Assembly (NCBI GenBank): GCA_947568835.1
Contig: OX387604.1
Span: 20,985,076-21,049,075 of the forward strand
DNA: 64,000 bases
DNA from: Protonemura montana
Taxonomy: Eukaryota; Arthropoda; Insecta; Plecoptera; Nemouridae
Direction: 5' to 3'
Position numbers and translations under genes: made by a program. Below, piece by piece: positions 47,501 through 58,659 of the stretch (within the stretch, counting starts at the first letter, position 1; each line of letters begins with the position of its first letter). The notes under the pieces are model-generated. The model saw only the letters and a program-made list of their open reading frames with translations, was not told the origin of the DNA and ran no database searches.

Positions 47501-50500
47501 TTCCTACATAGCTTGTTTTTAAGTGAATAATCCACATGCATAAGCATTGCTATATTTTCTAATTTATTAAAGGAGCAAAAATGATTAGTAAAAAACTCGA
47601 AATGAGGATGAACTGGAGGTTGAGAAACAAGTCAAGAATGGGTCCTTGCTAATTGAATTTCTTGCGGAACAAAAATTGTGGGATGACCTATGAATGCATG
47701 GAAAGGAAAGGGATGAAGTGTGACCTCTCCCCTAGCCCATATTAGAAAATTATAAGGGCACCTGTGAATGGTTCATTCTGCTAATGAGAGTCCAATTACA
47801 CAGTCCACATGAGGTCAAAACCAACAATTATGACTTTAGCTTTGAACCCAACATGTATGGGGGACATTGATTCTCTTATTTATGTTTGCAGCAAGGGAAA
47901 TATGAAACCAACTAGCTATTACTATAAAAATAAAACTTGTATTTATAAATTTGGAACACATGTAAGTAAAACCAGTTGAGCCATATGCACTGATTGTTTG
48001 CTGTCATTCTTTACTGTAGCCAGCCACTAGGCTGGCAAGATCTAGGTCTACCGTAGGCAAATCATCATACCTGTCTGCCCATAAGCAAAGATGCAAGCAT
48101 TGTAGCCCTGGAATGCATTTTCCAGAATGTCTCTGCCCAAGCAATCGAACACTGTCTCTTGGCTGGCAAATGTTCCACAGTCAGGGTCAAGAGAGAAGAA
48201 GCAGTGGTCGAATGCAAAACACTTTGGTTGTTTTCTGAAAAAATTGCATAAAAGTCTATAATTAATTTGTATGCATTTATTTTTCATTTGTGTGATATTT
48301 TTACCCTTATGAAAACGGAAAATAACTATATTTTTTAAACGTGGTTTCTCTGGAGGCTTGAATCTCCTGGTTTGGCCTATATCAAGATCATATTCACTTT
48401 CATTATTTTTCACTCAAGTAGATTGATTGTACACGGTTTTAATAGGTTTCAGAAGACTGACGATTCTCCCTTCAGATGTACCCAATTAAAAATATTTGTG
48501 CCACAGTTATTGCACCTAAATTATTCAAAGGACGTGTAATGCAATCAACAACTGCATTGGTAAAATAACGCCTTGAGCAACTAATTCTTTGCACGGAAAT
48601 CATTACGAACAATTTGGGTCAGCTGTAGAACATATTTTTAAAAAAACCATATACATTGGAACTATTCGCAAATGTATATTACCCAAGCAAAATCGTAATT
48701 TACATGAACCTTCGGCAACCATCATATTTTTCAAGGCCTTTCAATTAGTTCACTTGAATAGGGGGTAATAATTTACGAATTTGTAATTCGCACTGAATAT
48801 GTGATAACGCCGAGAAAAGTAGCGGTAACGAAATTGGAGGGCTGCCCTTGTCGGTAAGGTCAGTTGGTCGTGCAGCAGGACTTGCTGCATATTTTATTGA
48901 TCGGCTGGCTCTCCCTATCGCATAGCGGCTGAGAGCAGAGCAGACTTTCCGCGAGGGGTGGCTGAGTGGAGTGGTCCACACCGGCGGCGGCATTCCTAGT
49001 CTCATCTCCTCCCCCCCTCCAACCATCGCATCAATATGCCGCGATAAGTGATAGCCATACTGGATTCGTGGGTCTTCAAAACGATCACATCAGCTGTCAA
49101 AGGATCCTTACTCCGGGAAGTAAGGCGAGCAGATTTAGCACTCAATTAACAAGTGGCTAATTTTGAAAGAAAAAAACACGACATCACTTATCAAGAGTGT
49201 AATAGTTTGGTCGGCATGCAACATGCGTATTCAAAAGGACGGAACAAAGAGTTATATTGACACATTTATGTGGGCGACATTTTTTATTTTATGCGTAGTC
49301 GTAAATTAGATGGATAGGTTCGAAACTGGAAAAGCAAGGCTAGAGTTTCAAGGGTCTGTACTGGCATCACTGAAGTTCAGATGTGAATATCGGGCGAAGT
49401 AAGCGATTGCCATAACTTACATTTTCTTATCAACTAGCTAAACAATAAGCAATGTGGGAGTGATAACTCAACTCTTCGATAAGCAAGGATGAGCTGTCGA
49501 TGGAATAATTATTTCTAACTAAAAGTGTACTGGACAAGGTTTTGGGCTAGCTTCCTAGTAAATCGGTGATCGGAATTAAGAAGACGCTAATGCTAGTTCA
49601 AGTGCAACTAAATAATTCAGCAAATTCCATATGACCACGTCAATCAGTTTGGTTCATATTGATCTACAACGCCGATCAATATGACCCATCAAAAACGACC
49701 TGGAAATGTTTAAAATTAGAAGTCCGCGTTGCTTTCATACTTGTGGCAAAGAAAGACGTCTCGTCTCGTGCCCAGGCTCAAGAGCGTTTTTATCTTTCTT
49801 TCTTTTAATTATCTTTTTATCACCATGTTCGAGGCAAAACGCAATATTATCCTTAAGTAAGAGATGAGCGGCTTTATTTCAGTGCTCCCAACCAATCAGC
49901 CTGAAAGATTATAAAATGGCCCTGGCCTTCCTGATTTTGATGGTTCAATACTGCAGCCCCCATGCAAAAGAAGTGGGTTATACCTTAGAGAAAATAACCC
50001 GTATTATTTTCTCTAAGGTTATACCACGCCAACTACCACTTAAAAGATATATTACGTTTCTGTCAGATGTCAGATAAAGGAAAATATCGGTTTCTTGTGA
50101 AATGCGATCTTGTTGACAGAGACAAAACGAAACTATAATAGCCCGGGATTGGAACTAGGAGGCATCTGCAATGCTTCTTTGATTGTTGACTTTATGGAGA
50201 TTGGAGATAGACATGGACATGTTCGGTTCATTTCAAGCTACATGATTATCTTCACAGTTGATGAAGTGGGATTTAAGTTGCCCATGACCGTCTATCTCTC
50301 TAACACGGCATAATTCTGATATTATCAGGTGTTGTGGGCAAAACAACCAGCGAAAAACCAGTGAACACGTGAAAAAACTTTTAGAGCATGCATTTTCGCG
50401 TGTTGCTCGTTCCTGACCAGCTCCCTACCGTACCATACTACACGTTTTTGTTTTTCGGTTGATAATTTTTCTTTGTGGTCAAGCCTGGTTCGACTCGTAA

Positions 50501-52117
50501 AACAGCTACTCCAAATACGGAAACATTTGCACATTGCACTACCCATACATTTCTAATCTTCTCACTTGATAAAAAAATATATATATAAATATACAAATTA
50601 ACGTTCCTGGTTGGGCGACCTAGTGTCAACTTATCCAATTTTTCCAAAGCCATCGATTGAGAGAATTTTAAGGTTTGGGTCGATGAAACCAACATTTTTT
50701 TAAACATCAGTGGTTAATGCTTTTTAGCACAGGCCACTTTCGCATTTTTTCAGTTTTCACGTTTAACCAGCAATCGTCATTTTTTTATTCCACCCTGTAA
50801 CGTCAGCTACAGGTGAACTACTTTTGGCGCAAAGTTACGTTATCAATTGCTTCACTACTATGCTTAAATAGTATTTTCGTGGACATAATAATATTCGTTT
50901 GATTATGATTGTCGTATTAGGGCAATAACCAAAAATGTGATAAGCAACAAGTAACACACGAGTTGAAGGAAGGTGGCAGTGTTTGACCAAGGACACTGAT
51001 AACCTGAATCACAGGTATTTCAGCAAAAACAGAGTAGGTATGAAGTTCCACCGTTTGTTCAACCATGGTTCAATACTCTTGTTACAGGCAGTTTAAACAC
51101 GCGCCAACACACGAGTTTGCGTTGGTAGGTAGGTACATTACATTTCGCTTAAATAAATAATATTCATCCGAAAATGGCATTGCTAAATCGAAATATGGCT
51201 AGTTTTCAGCTTTTGTTTGTAGTTCTACCTGCGTGATTCATGCGATTTACCAATCGAATGTTTTCAATAATGTATCTAATCACAGATGGGGTAAATTCCA
51301 TACATTAATTATGAAGGATGTCATTCATTTAGACGTGATATCACACACAATTCCTTATAAATTGGGTTGTTTTTCAAATCGAGACGCTTTTTTTGCCAAA
51401 TTAGTAAATGCAGGTATGTATACAACATGCCAAGAGACGTTAAAATTACGACATTATGAGCAGCAACATTATGAAAGTAAAATTGTTACCTTTCTAAATG
51501 ATGTAATATCGTTTGCTGCTCCTCCATTTGGACAACACATTGTGTGTCCAGCTCCAGTTCTACAAAAGAGAAAATGTTAACACAAATAGCAAGATCCATC
51601 TCGGGACTTCAAGACATTTGCAGTAGATATTTAATTCCAAAAAATCTGCATCCCTGTGAAATTAATCGAATAGCATAAAGGGAAGCTAAAGTTTTGCAAG
51701 AGGGACTGCAATTGTGAAAGGTTTATATGTTGGCTAGATACTTAACAAAAAATCGTATGATTGTAATAGTAAGTGTTGGTGTTGTTACTTGTGAGCTCTT
51801 TATTGCTTGTTGAACTATTCATCGCTAGCTGTCAATAGCAGTACCTTACTAGGGCCTCTTACAGAAATATATATATATATATATATATATCTTCTTTTTT
51901 TTTTTAGCAAAATTGGTGACATATTAGGCCATTAAAAGAAAGCAATTCATTCGTAAGTCGATTTCTCCGAAAACAGCACTTACAAATGTAAATGATAAAT
52001 ATCCACATTCTATCATTTCTTAAATTTTTTTTTTTTTAAAACAAGGTTGTCGTTCCAAGACTTACCTCGCCTACTGAAGGGCCGAACACGAACGGCAACT
52101 TTGATCTTAGTATCCAT
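25991..52117 (-). CDS. KIF13: Kinesin-3 motor protein KIF13 (Khc-73 type), about 32 coding exons
   Basis: This is a plus-end-directed microtubule motor for vesicle transport, orthologous to vertebrate KIF13A/KIF13B and fly Khc-73. I placed 32 coding exons (listed in the four block entries below) whose phases agree at every join; the product is about 1,880 residues, similar to family members (1,800-1,920). Order: motor domain 1-355, neck and coiled coil, FHA domain about 445-545, stalk with the family-specific conserved blocks, a Ser/Thr-rich region, and a C-terminal CAP-Gly domain as in KIF13B and Khc-73. The gene spans 26 kb, and transposons and repeats occupy introns 4, 12 and 15. One intron (after exon 22) has a GC donor. 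It starts 400 bp from the divergent PSMF1 gene. The 3' end is uncertain (see the C-terminal entry). Confidence 0.95.
30234..30268. repeat. (CAGATT)n microsatellite in KIF13 intron 27
   Basis: About five tandem copies of a 6-bp unit lie in the 2.3-kb intron between exons 27 and 28. Nothing else is recognised in that intron. Confidence 0.85.
31862..39549 (-). CDS. KIF13: KIF13 exons 13-27: stalk and conserved mid-region
   Basis: Exons: 39381-39549, 39028-39190, 38642-38797, 37625-37771, 37088-37243, 36512-36731, 36259-36373, 35731-35973, 34819-34952, 34184-34366, 33655-33846, 33300-33502, 33042-33132, 32409-32551, 31862-32015. Recognisable KIF13 blocks are [121 protein letters not shown] and [11 protein letters not shown]. 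This stretch includes the region that in vertebrate KIF13 proteins binds MAGUK scaffolds and undergoes autoinhibition. The exon 22 donor is AATG|GCAAGT; the phase (G plus CC giving Ala in LNADDLS) shows it is a genuine GC-AG intron. Confidence 0.94.
38369..38497 (+). repeat. Dispersed repeat, copy 2
   Basis: This shorter copy (AGTGCCGGCACATAACCTAC...ATTCCTTCACAAATCCAT) of the repeat at 8786 and 63758 lies in KIF13 intron 15, antisense to the gene. The minus strand again reads [20 protein letters not shown]. Confidence 0.8.
39850..40740 (+). mobile_element. Decayed LINE reverse transcriptase in KIF13 intron 12
   Basis: On the plus strand, with frameshifts, the region reads [20 protein letters not shown] (the DLSKAFDTV.H.ILL.KL block, first catalytic Asp replaced). 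Then comes [20 protein letters not shown] followed by NTTHLLN (the IYINDLP...FADDT block, catalytic DD now DN). Key catalytic residues are lost and stops interrupt it, so it is inactive. It runs antisense to KIF13. The FADNTTHLL string resembles the LDNTTHLL of the fragment at 1.1-1.7 kb. Confidence 0.8.
40885..43521 (-). CDS. KIF13: KIF13 exons 9-12: neck coil and FHA domain
   Basis: Exons: 43443-43521, 43183-43331, 42622-42846, 40885-41050. They encode [17 protein letters not shown] (neck/coiled coil), [12 protein letters not shown], then the FHA domain [20 protein letters not shown] ... [15 protein letters not shown] ... [12 protein letters not shown] ... [19 protein letters not shown] domains bind phosphothreonine partners; in KIF13 this one is known to contact adaptors such as centaurin-alpha1. 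Exon 12 continues into the stalk ([20 protein letters not shown]). Exon 11 uses the donor CGA|GTGAGT; phase confirms the join. Confidence 0.94.
41051..42621. other. KIF13 intron 11, nothing recognised
   Basis: The 1.6-kb intron between exons 11 and 12 has no protein-like frame and no repeat matching others in the window. Confidence 0.5.
44290..52117 (-). CDS. KIF13: KIF13 exons 1-8: kinesin motor domain
   Basis: Exons 1-8: 52066-52117, 51490-51559, 48071-48234, 47016-47170, 45982-46095, 45188-45435, 44610-44721, 44290-44523. The start reads [18 protein letters not shown], the exact family N-terminus. The small 70-bp exon 2 encodes [20 protein letters not shown]. Motifs: P-loop GQTGSGKS (residues 93-100, split across exons 3 and 4), YMEIYNEKV, switch I SSRSH (209-213), switch II DLAGSER (243-249), [12 protein letters not shown], and [11 protein letters not shown] before the neck. 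All nucleotide-binding residues expected of an active kinesin are present. Intron 2 (48235-51489) is the longest in this block and holds no recognised element apart from a small palindrome. Confidence 0.95.
46421..46831. mobile_element. MITE with inverted arms of about 150-170 bp
   Basis: The first 150 bp (GTTGAGTGTAGGTTATAGG...) and the reverse complement of the last 160 bp agree closely, with one gap of about 11 bp near 46759. The inner parts (GTTACTCGCTTTT and AAAAGCGAGTTAAC) also pair, leaving a central spacer of only about 70 bp. CCAAAACC flanks both ends (46413-46420 and 46832-46839), an 8-bp target duplication (7 bp if the element ends in C...G). It is non-coding and lies in KIF13 intron 4. 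The 8-bp duplication suggests hAT-type mobilisation; the family is not identified. Confidence 0.88.
49976..50025. repeat. 32-bp palindrome flanked by 9-bp direct repeats
   Basis: GGTTATACC (49976-49984) is followed by TTAGAGAAAATAA, a 6-bp loop (CCCGTA), the exact complement TTATTTTCTCTAA, and again GGTTATACC (50017-50025). This is the layout of a transposon reduced to its two inverted ends within a 9-bp target duplication. It lies in KIF13 intron 2. Confidence 0.8.
51868..51905. repeat. (AT)n and poly(T) tract in KIF13 intron 1
   Basis: About 12 AT dinucleotides are followed by CTTC and a run of T. It is simple low-complexity sequence. Confidence 0.9.
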
Positions 52118-52517
52118 TATCGGTGATGAACTCGCAACCTAGCACTTATGCCCAACTCGAAGCAAAATCAAATAGCAAAGAAAACAAATGTTTGTCTCAT
52201 ACTTCTAAAATGTACCCGACATACGTAAGCTCCCTATATTCGACACCTCTAGAACGTTACTTTCCACACCACCGTCCATTTTGGATACCTGCCTGCCTTT
52301 GCCAGCTTTGCCTGCCTTTTGCTATCTCCCTACCCCGCTAAAATCCCCTCCAGCCATTGCACAGGCGATCCCCTCTCTAAAATCTCCTATCCCTCCACAT
52401 GTGATAGCGACTGTGTGTTGTTTTGCCAGGCTGTGATCGCCGTGTGCTACTCAGCTTGACGCGTTAAAATTTGTCAGCGACTCTATAATTTTTGTTGAAT
52501 TATAACTTGTTTGTGCA
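52118..52517. promoter_or_regulatory. Shared head-to-head promoter of KIF13 and PSMF1
   Basis: Only 400 bp separate the KIF13 start codon (52117, minus) from the PSMF1 start codon (52518, plus). Both promoters and both 5' leaders must lie here unless there are distant noncoding exons. I see no TATA box in a convincing place for either gene. A palindromic E-box, CACATGTG, lies at 52396-52403, close to the middle of the PSMF1 side. A bidirectional promoter is inferred from geometry only. Confidence 0.55.
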
Positions 52518-55500
52518 ATGAGTTATAATTACGGCTGGAATCTTCTGTGCCTAGCAAGCCAGGACAACGTCGCTTCGAAGAGAACCGTGTTGGTCCGATT
52601 ACTCCATTGGATTGTCACTAAGTCCGGGTACAGCTGCGTCGGCTTAGGCACTACCGTAAGCTGTCGTTGTTTTCACGACAAATTACTTAGCCCTGATTAC
52701 CAAATGCTCATTTAATTGCTTGTTTGGTTCTTATTTATTTGCAATTTTGGTACTGTTGCAACAATAGGCTAGGTACGTCCACACGCTCGACCAACTCTTA
52801 TAGGTTATGTGCCATGACTCCGCATGGAATGGCGATATCATGCGATATTCTACAGAAATTATAAAGATTTCTATGTTTGAAAGATCTCCCAACGTCATAC
52901 ATTGAGAATGAAATTACTTTTACTGTCACCAATATACATGTGATACCTATAATTATATGAATATAAAATTTTAAGTGGAAAATATACGCCAAATTAAAGA
53001 CAATTGCCAGATATATTATAACAAAACAAGAGCATTGAATGTCTTCTTTTTTTTTTGGCATAAATGGCAAAGGTTTAAAATTACAGGCAACTTTTCAAGA
53101 GAGAGAGGCTTGTTTTTAAACTTGCCAGCCATTGTAAAAGAACATTAAAATTCTAAGAGAATTTTACCATTTGGAGGGACGATATTGGAATGCTAAGCTA
53201 GTAAAAGGTGTATCCAATATAGGTCATTTAATTGATCAATTCCTTTAAAAATAAAGTTAGAATTATTAATGCATTCTTCATTGTGCTGCAGGGCCCTTAT
53301 GATCACATGGTTGTGGGTTCTGAGAATCTACCGTGCGGATGGAATCTAACCGATGGCGATTGCACACTGAGGTACAACCGAAACCGGGAATTGTTTGTGT
53401 TGCGTACTGTACCCACAGACGACACCATGCTTGTCAACTTTATGGTGAGCCTTAAGACATAACTTACAATTACAAATAATTCTTTCTGATTTGTTAAACT
53501 AATGGCTGATTTATTCTCAATTTTAGCGCTGTAAAGATCAGGCAGTTTACTGCACATTTCTTGACGTGGAGCAGTCCATAGCTACAACACACGAGGAATC
53601 CACGCTCGATGAAATGGTGCCTAATGTGAAGACCATTGTAGACAAAATAAAACTGCAACTGATCACCCCGTTTGAGACCAATTTTGGAAACCACGTTGCA
53701 ACCCAAACATATTTTGAGGTGGAACCATGTACCAATCAGTGGCCAGATCACTGTGGACGTGGATTTCCTGAAGACTGGGAACCTGCTGCCAGGTAACATT
53801 GCTTTTTGGTACTTGATTGCTTAATGGAACCTTCATTCAATGCCGGCACAGATAGGTGCTTTAGTTGATAGACATTTATAAATTTAGTTGTGTGCTACTT
53901 GATGGACATGCATCATCTTCTACCTAGCAATAGATACATACTGCATGGGAAACTTTATTTTAAAACGATAATATCACTTGGTTTTTTTTTTCAAATTGTT
54001 TCTATAGCATTTGTTGCAATGAAAGCAATGATCAATTAGCAAATCTTTTGAATTGAGATAGTAGTGGTGGTGGTTGTGAGAAGAGGGCAAAGAAAGAAGG
54101 AACATTTTGGGGTTCTTTTTCAATTTTTCAACTACCATGTGCCAGGTTATATTTTATTGCCCTATACACAAGCGTGTACAGTGGGCTTATGACCATCAAA
54201 AATTGCTTATTGCAGCAAGTCAACTACAGCATAATTCATGTTGATTCTCTCGAAATGAGGATAGTAAAATCTCTGCTAACAAAGTTGCCAACTGTCCTAA
54301 GTGAGCAAGTCCCAAGTATTTCCATTATTTCTGACTGTCCAAGGTATAAACTCTGAAAAGTTCATTTATAAAATTTGAAAATTTTTGTATTTTTGTTTTT
54401 GAATGTTTCCACAACTGTTTAACTGATTTTCTCAAAAATGCGGTAGGTCTGATTTGAAAACACAAAAATTTGGTTCAAATCAGAGCAAGTCTTTGGGCGC
54501 TAAAGCGCAATTAAAAAAAAAAAAAAAACTGGGGTAGGTGAAATTGAAGATTTTGCATATAAAAACCTCTGCGGTATGTTATTTACCACAACCAAGATTG
54601 CTGGCGATGCGAATTTTGCAAAAAACCGTTATGTGTTGTGCGACCTTGCTTTGGACAACGTCATTCCGTAACCGCCCATTGTACACAGCCATGTACACCC
54701 CTTTGTTTTCGTTACTTTGAGCAATATGTCATAATCAATAACATTTAAACATAATTTTTGCATGCAGTTTTCTTTTGAGCATTAATGGGTTAATAAATGG
54801 GAATTCTTTAACTTTGTAAAGATTCTTGAAGCCCTGGAGAACATGGTGGAATTGCAACGTATGTTCACTCACATATTCATTCAGTTTTTGAGCGATCTAA
54901 TGAAATATTGTTAAAAATTAACAAATCAATGGTGGCATCTTATGACATTTGTCATGCATTTCGTTTTACTCTCCCTAACAATGGATGTACAGGCATCGTG
55001 CTATTGCCCTATCTTAGGTAGTGTTTTAAAACAGTTATCTCGATATTGCCTCGGAGATGTAAAAAAACTTTTTGTTTAAGTAATGAGTAATTAATATGTC
55101 ATTGTAAAAGATTTTATTACAAAAAAATCGATTTATTGTCTATGTTCAAAATTGATTTTCAATTGGATTTTCATTTTTAAAAAAATAGCCAACATACAAT
55201 CTATGAGTTAGTATTTTATAATTTCCAGTCCTATTTTCCACCAACATATCTTTTTCATCAACTTGATAGCAATGTTTTATGTATGCTTCTCGTCAAATTC
55301 TATGGAATGGTCATTTCAACTTGGATATGGAAAAACTGCAGGTGAAGACGACTCGAGAATTCTGTCACTTTTGGGAGTAAAATTATTGGCATACGTGGCT
55401 ATAATTGCACCACGAAAAATAAAATCAGCTTCCTCACTTCTTTGCTCGTCCATTTACCACTGTTTTTCAAACTTACTGTGTGTGGTGATCCTTACCATCT

Positions 55501-56511
55501 CATTGGTAGCAGATGTTACCTTGAAAGTTATGTTATCAGTCGAAATAACTAAGATCGTTACGGATAAAGATTCTATATAAATAAGCTATGTATTTAAAAA
55601 GTAATATAATTAGCCTGCTGATATGTACATGGAGAGAATGCAGACTGAATGTCTTTTGTAGGCCGCAACTGTTGAACATTGGGCGCAGCGACTTGGACCC
55701 TCTGTCTGGAATTGGCCACGGAGGCGGAATGTTGTTTAATCCATTCGCTGAAGGCAGGCGAAATATTAGAGAGCCTGGACAAGGGCTCCCCAGGTATGTG
55801 AAACTATAGGGAAATAAGGGGCAAAACCTAACTGCTCTTCTAGTAGTCAGTGGGTCATAAGGGATTGATTGGATCCACAAAAGTTTCTCATGCTCAAAAT
55901 AAGTCGACATTATTCTAGTCATTTGATCAAAATGACAATACAAATCTTAATATAGAGCATGAAGGATTAATTTTTAAGTATGATAAAGATATTGTTAAGT
56001 TGCAGAGATTTGTCAGTATTGTAAATCACGTTATAAAGATGTAGTTTAATAGTTGGTCATCAACCCAACATTTCTCCTATTGATCAATTGGAATATCTTT
56101 GTTATCTTCTCGTTTACTCCCTTTTCTGCCTATGAAGCCACAATTTCTTTCATTTGGCCCAGGACAAAAAGAAAATGTTAGTACTACTGTTTTAGCCAGA
56201 TTTCAACAATTCTATGGCAGATACTGTGTTACCAACGTTTTTGGCAATGGTGTATGGTCATTTTCTTGCTGTATATCAATAGCTCATCAAATGCTGATTA
56301 AAAACAATTAATTTGTCTACAGGCCATTAGAGTCATAGAAGTTATCAGTACTTTCCACATAAGCCGTACATAATTTTTCTTGTCTTACAGGGGAGGTGTA
56401 CCACCTGGTGCTAGATTTGACCCTATCAACCCTCACGGTGTTCTGGGAGGACGGGTTGGACCTGACCCAGATCACTTGCCACCACCGGGTTACGAAGACA
56501 TGTTTATGTAG
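52518..56511 (+). CDS. PSMF1: Proteasome inhibitor PI31 (PSMF1), five exons
   Basis: PI31 binds the 20S proteasome and, with FBXO7-type partners, affects proteasome assembly and transport. Coding exons: 52518-52655, 53292-53444, 53527-53792, 55662-55793, 56391-56511. Phases agree and the product is 269 residues, against 271 in human. The N-terminal FP domain includes VRLLHWIVTKSGYSCVGLG and GSENLPCGWN (human equivalents CFLHWEVVTHGYCGLG and LLPAGWN). The C-terminal half is Gly/Pro-rich with SDLDPL, GGGMLFNPF, VPPGARFDPINPHG and DPDHLPPPGYEDMFM. The human protein ends DMYL, a hydrophobic-Tyr-X tail; here the Tyr is Phe. AATAAA lies at 56622-56627. Intron 3 (53793-55661) is the largest. Confidence 0.96.
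53793..55661. other. PSMF1 intron 3, no gene seen
   Basis: The intron is AT-rich. The only structure I noted is an 11-bp perfect inverted repeat (TCTGATTTGAA at 54448 and TTCAAATCAGA at 54474) with a 15-bp loop, and an A run near 54511. No transposon family is recognised. Confidence 0.5.
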
Positions 56512-56621
56512 TGGTGCATGCGTATCAGTGGCAACAAAGTTCATTTCATTCGAATCACTTTATTTAATGATCAAATTTTTGTGTCAGCTCACTGCAATCC
56601 AATTGTAATTATTTAAACCCA

Positions 56622-56627
56622 AATAAA
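56622..56627 (+). terminator. Poly(A) signal AATAAA of PSMF1
   Basis: AATAAA occurs 110 bases past the PSMF1 stop codon, at the normal distance for cleavage shortly after. Confidence 0.75.
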
Positions 56628-56866
56628 TGTACATTACATCTTCATAGAAAAAAAAGGTGAACGTCTTCATCACAACAATATCCAAGGACCTAACCTGTAT
56701 CCAACTTTCCTAGTACAAATTGAAAGGTTCAAATGAACCGTTGTGCTGCAAAAAGTAGCTTTTGTAGGTCACATAACTGGGTGAAAAATGCAATATTCTT
56801 TAAGTAGCACCAGAGCTCTGGTAGCACCAACGTTTCATTAGTATTCTCCAATTAGATAAAAACCTA

Positions 56867-57148
56867 CCTTGTTACTTGGTCCAGGTGAACACCTTTTAAT
56901 CGCTGGCAGCCGCATCCATTACTTAAAAGCCATTCCTTGTTCGCCATTGCCCTAACCGCAAGCCTGCTGGTTGCTGAAATCACTGGATCTTGTTTTGCAC
57001 GAGCATAGTGGAACTTCTCTCGCTTGTGGTTGTATCGTTGACAAAATACGCAATTCATGCCGTAGACTTCTGGGTACGAGAGGGACCCCTTGTTAAGAGA
57101 ACTTACAAGTTTCCCCATTGGGTTTATACGGTAAGTCAGTCCCAACAC
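56867..57148 (-). CDS. Possible minus-strand exon, unrecognised
   Basis: An open frame of about 94 codons on the minus strand ends at a consensus-like donor (AACAAG|GTAGGT at 56867/56866). It contains MNCVFCQRYNHKREKFHYA, a CxxC followed by basic residues, faintly like small cysteine-containing domains found in invertebrate transposon-related proteins. No continuation exon was found to the left. It could be a remnant of a mobile element or chance. Confidence 0.25.
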
Positions 57149-57237
57149 TCGATGTATAACTAAGCAGAACGTGAAACATTAGCACAGCAACCCTTAAACC
57201 CAATGATAACACCTTTCCCCTACTGTGATGGTATGGT

Positions 57238-58651
57238 CAGTGGCATAACTAGGTATTCCTGGGCCTGGGGGCAAGATTTTTTACTTCCAAGTGCTGGAAA
57301 ATATACTTAAAAAAAATTATGGTTCCTAGAAATAAACAACTCTCTGCGATTCAGTAATTCATTGCGATCAAGGAAAGCATAGGTGAAAAATGACATATTG
57401 ATGTTTCCCATCACCAATTCTCTTTGCTGAGGGGAGCTTACCTTTATTTAAACAGCTACTTGTCTTTTATCTGTCAGTAAATAGCCAACAAAGTTGACAA
57501 TACAGGTGAATGCACAATGCAGGTGAATAGCTAAGCCACCATCTTGCTAGAGTTAATCCAGTATTGAATTTTGTTTCATAGTAGCTAGTAGAAAAGCTTC
57601 AATTTGACTCGGTATAAGTAAGAAAAGGCCCGGAAAGATGACATGGGTCCTTGTCAACAAGGAAATGTTTCGTATGGGCGCCAAATATTTCACAGCATGT
57701 TTGTGAGCAGTTGGATTATTCCTCATTTTTTTGTGTCGGGAAATTCAGGCTGTCTCAACATGAGGATAAGGCAAATATTGCAAACACATTCTGAGACAGC
57801 TAAAAATAGGTTTATCAAATTCAATTTGCAGTTATATTCACATCAAAGTGACCACAGACGGAGAAAGAATTATAGATTTAAGATCGAAGCGACCGCATAC
57901 AGGAAGAAAAGAATCTAGGAGGAAATGAAACATGTCGGCTTGCGCCAAATTTGAACGAGAATAACTGAAACTGGGATTATTTAATCTATTCTTACCGTAT
58001 TTTCTGGTGGCAATGTCAGGTAAACTTCAGTGTTATTACTTATTAGAAGTTTCTTTTGTCCCGGTCAAACTATCGCTGCATACCGGAGAACTCAACCTGT
58101 AGACACAAAAAAGCTGCTGAATTTAGTGTTTGTTCACTTTCTTCTTATTGTCATATTTAATACGCCCCTTTTGGGCCCCGGGGTGGTTGCCGTCAGCCAC
58201 TATAGCCCAGTGAACAGGAACTACTAAATCACTACCTGCATTTTTCCCACAAATGAGAAAAATATGTGCCCTATACTGCAGAAATAACGCGAATTCGGTC
58301 ATTGGCGCTGACCAAGAGTAGGGCAGTAGCGTTGAGTGTGGTAGTGGCAAGTAGCAACGTAGTAACTATGTAACCAGTATCGGGAGTAGGCTGGTCCCAC
58401 AGCCTCAATGGGGTAGTGATAGTGCCTGAAATGCAACTATAAACTTTAGGTTATTTTGGCAAACACCAAATATAAATTTGAGAAAGGTTGTTGGCACGGA
58501 CTCGTCGGTTGGTACGAGTACGGAAATTTTCCATGTTTTCCCTGCTGGCTGGGCCCCACAAACCTTCGTTTGGGCCTCCCTCCCCCCGCCCCCCATCAGG
58601 GAAAACCCCTGAACCCGGGGGGCAGTCGCCCCGCCGGTAGTTACGCCACTG
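57238..58651. mobile_element. Non-autonomous hAT element
   Basis: The left end CAGTGGCATAACTAGG and the reverse complement of the right end CAGTGGCGTAACTACC form terminal inverted repeats. A perfect 8-bp target duplication, GGTATGGT, flanks it at 57230-57237 and 58652-58659. The 1,414-bp interior holds no frame resembling a transposase. Both ends are G-rich just inside the termini (GGGCCTGGGGGCAAG; GGCGGGGCGACTGCC), as in many hAT elements. It lies between PSMF1 and PTP4A, about 600 bp past the PSMF1 poly(A) signal. Confidence 0.9.
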
Positions 58652-58659
58652 GGTATGGT

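Noticed and set aside
54174..54720. Two 60-codon plus-strand frames in PSMF1 intron 3
   Set aside because: No motif, no codon bias that I can see, and no splice sites in a phase compatible with PSMF1.
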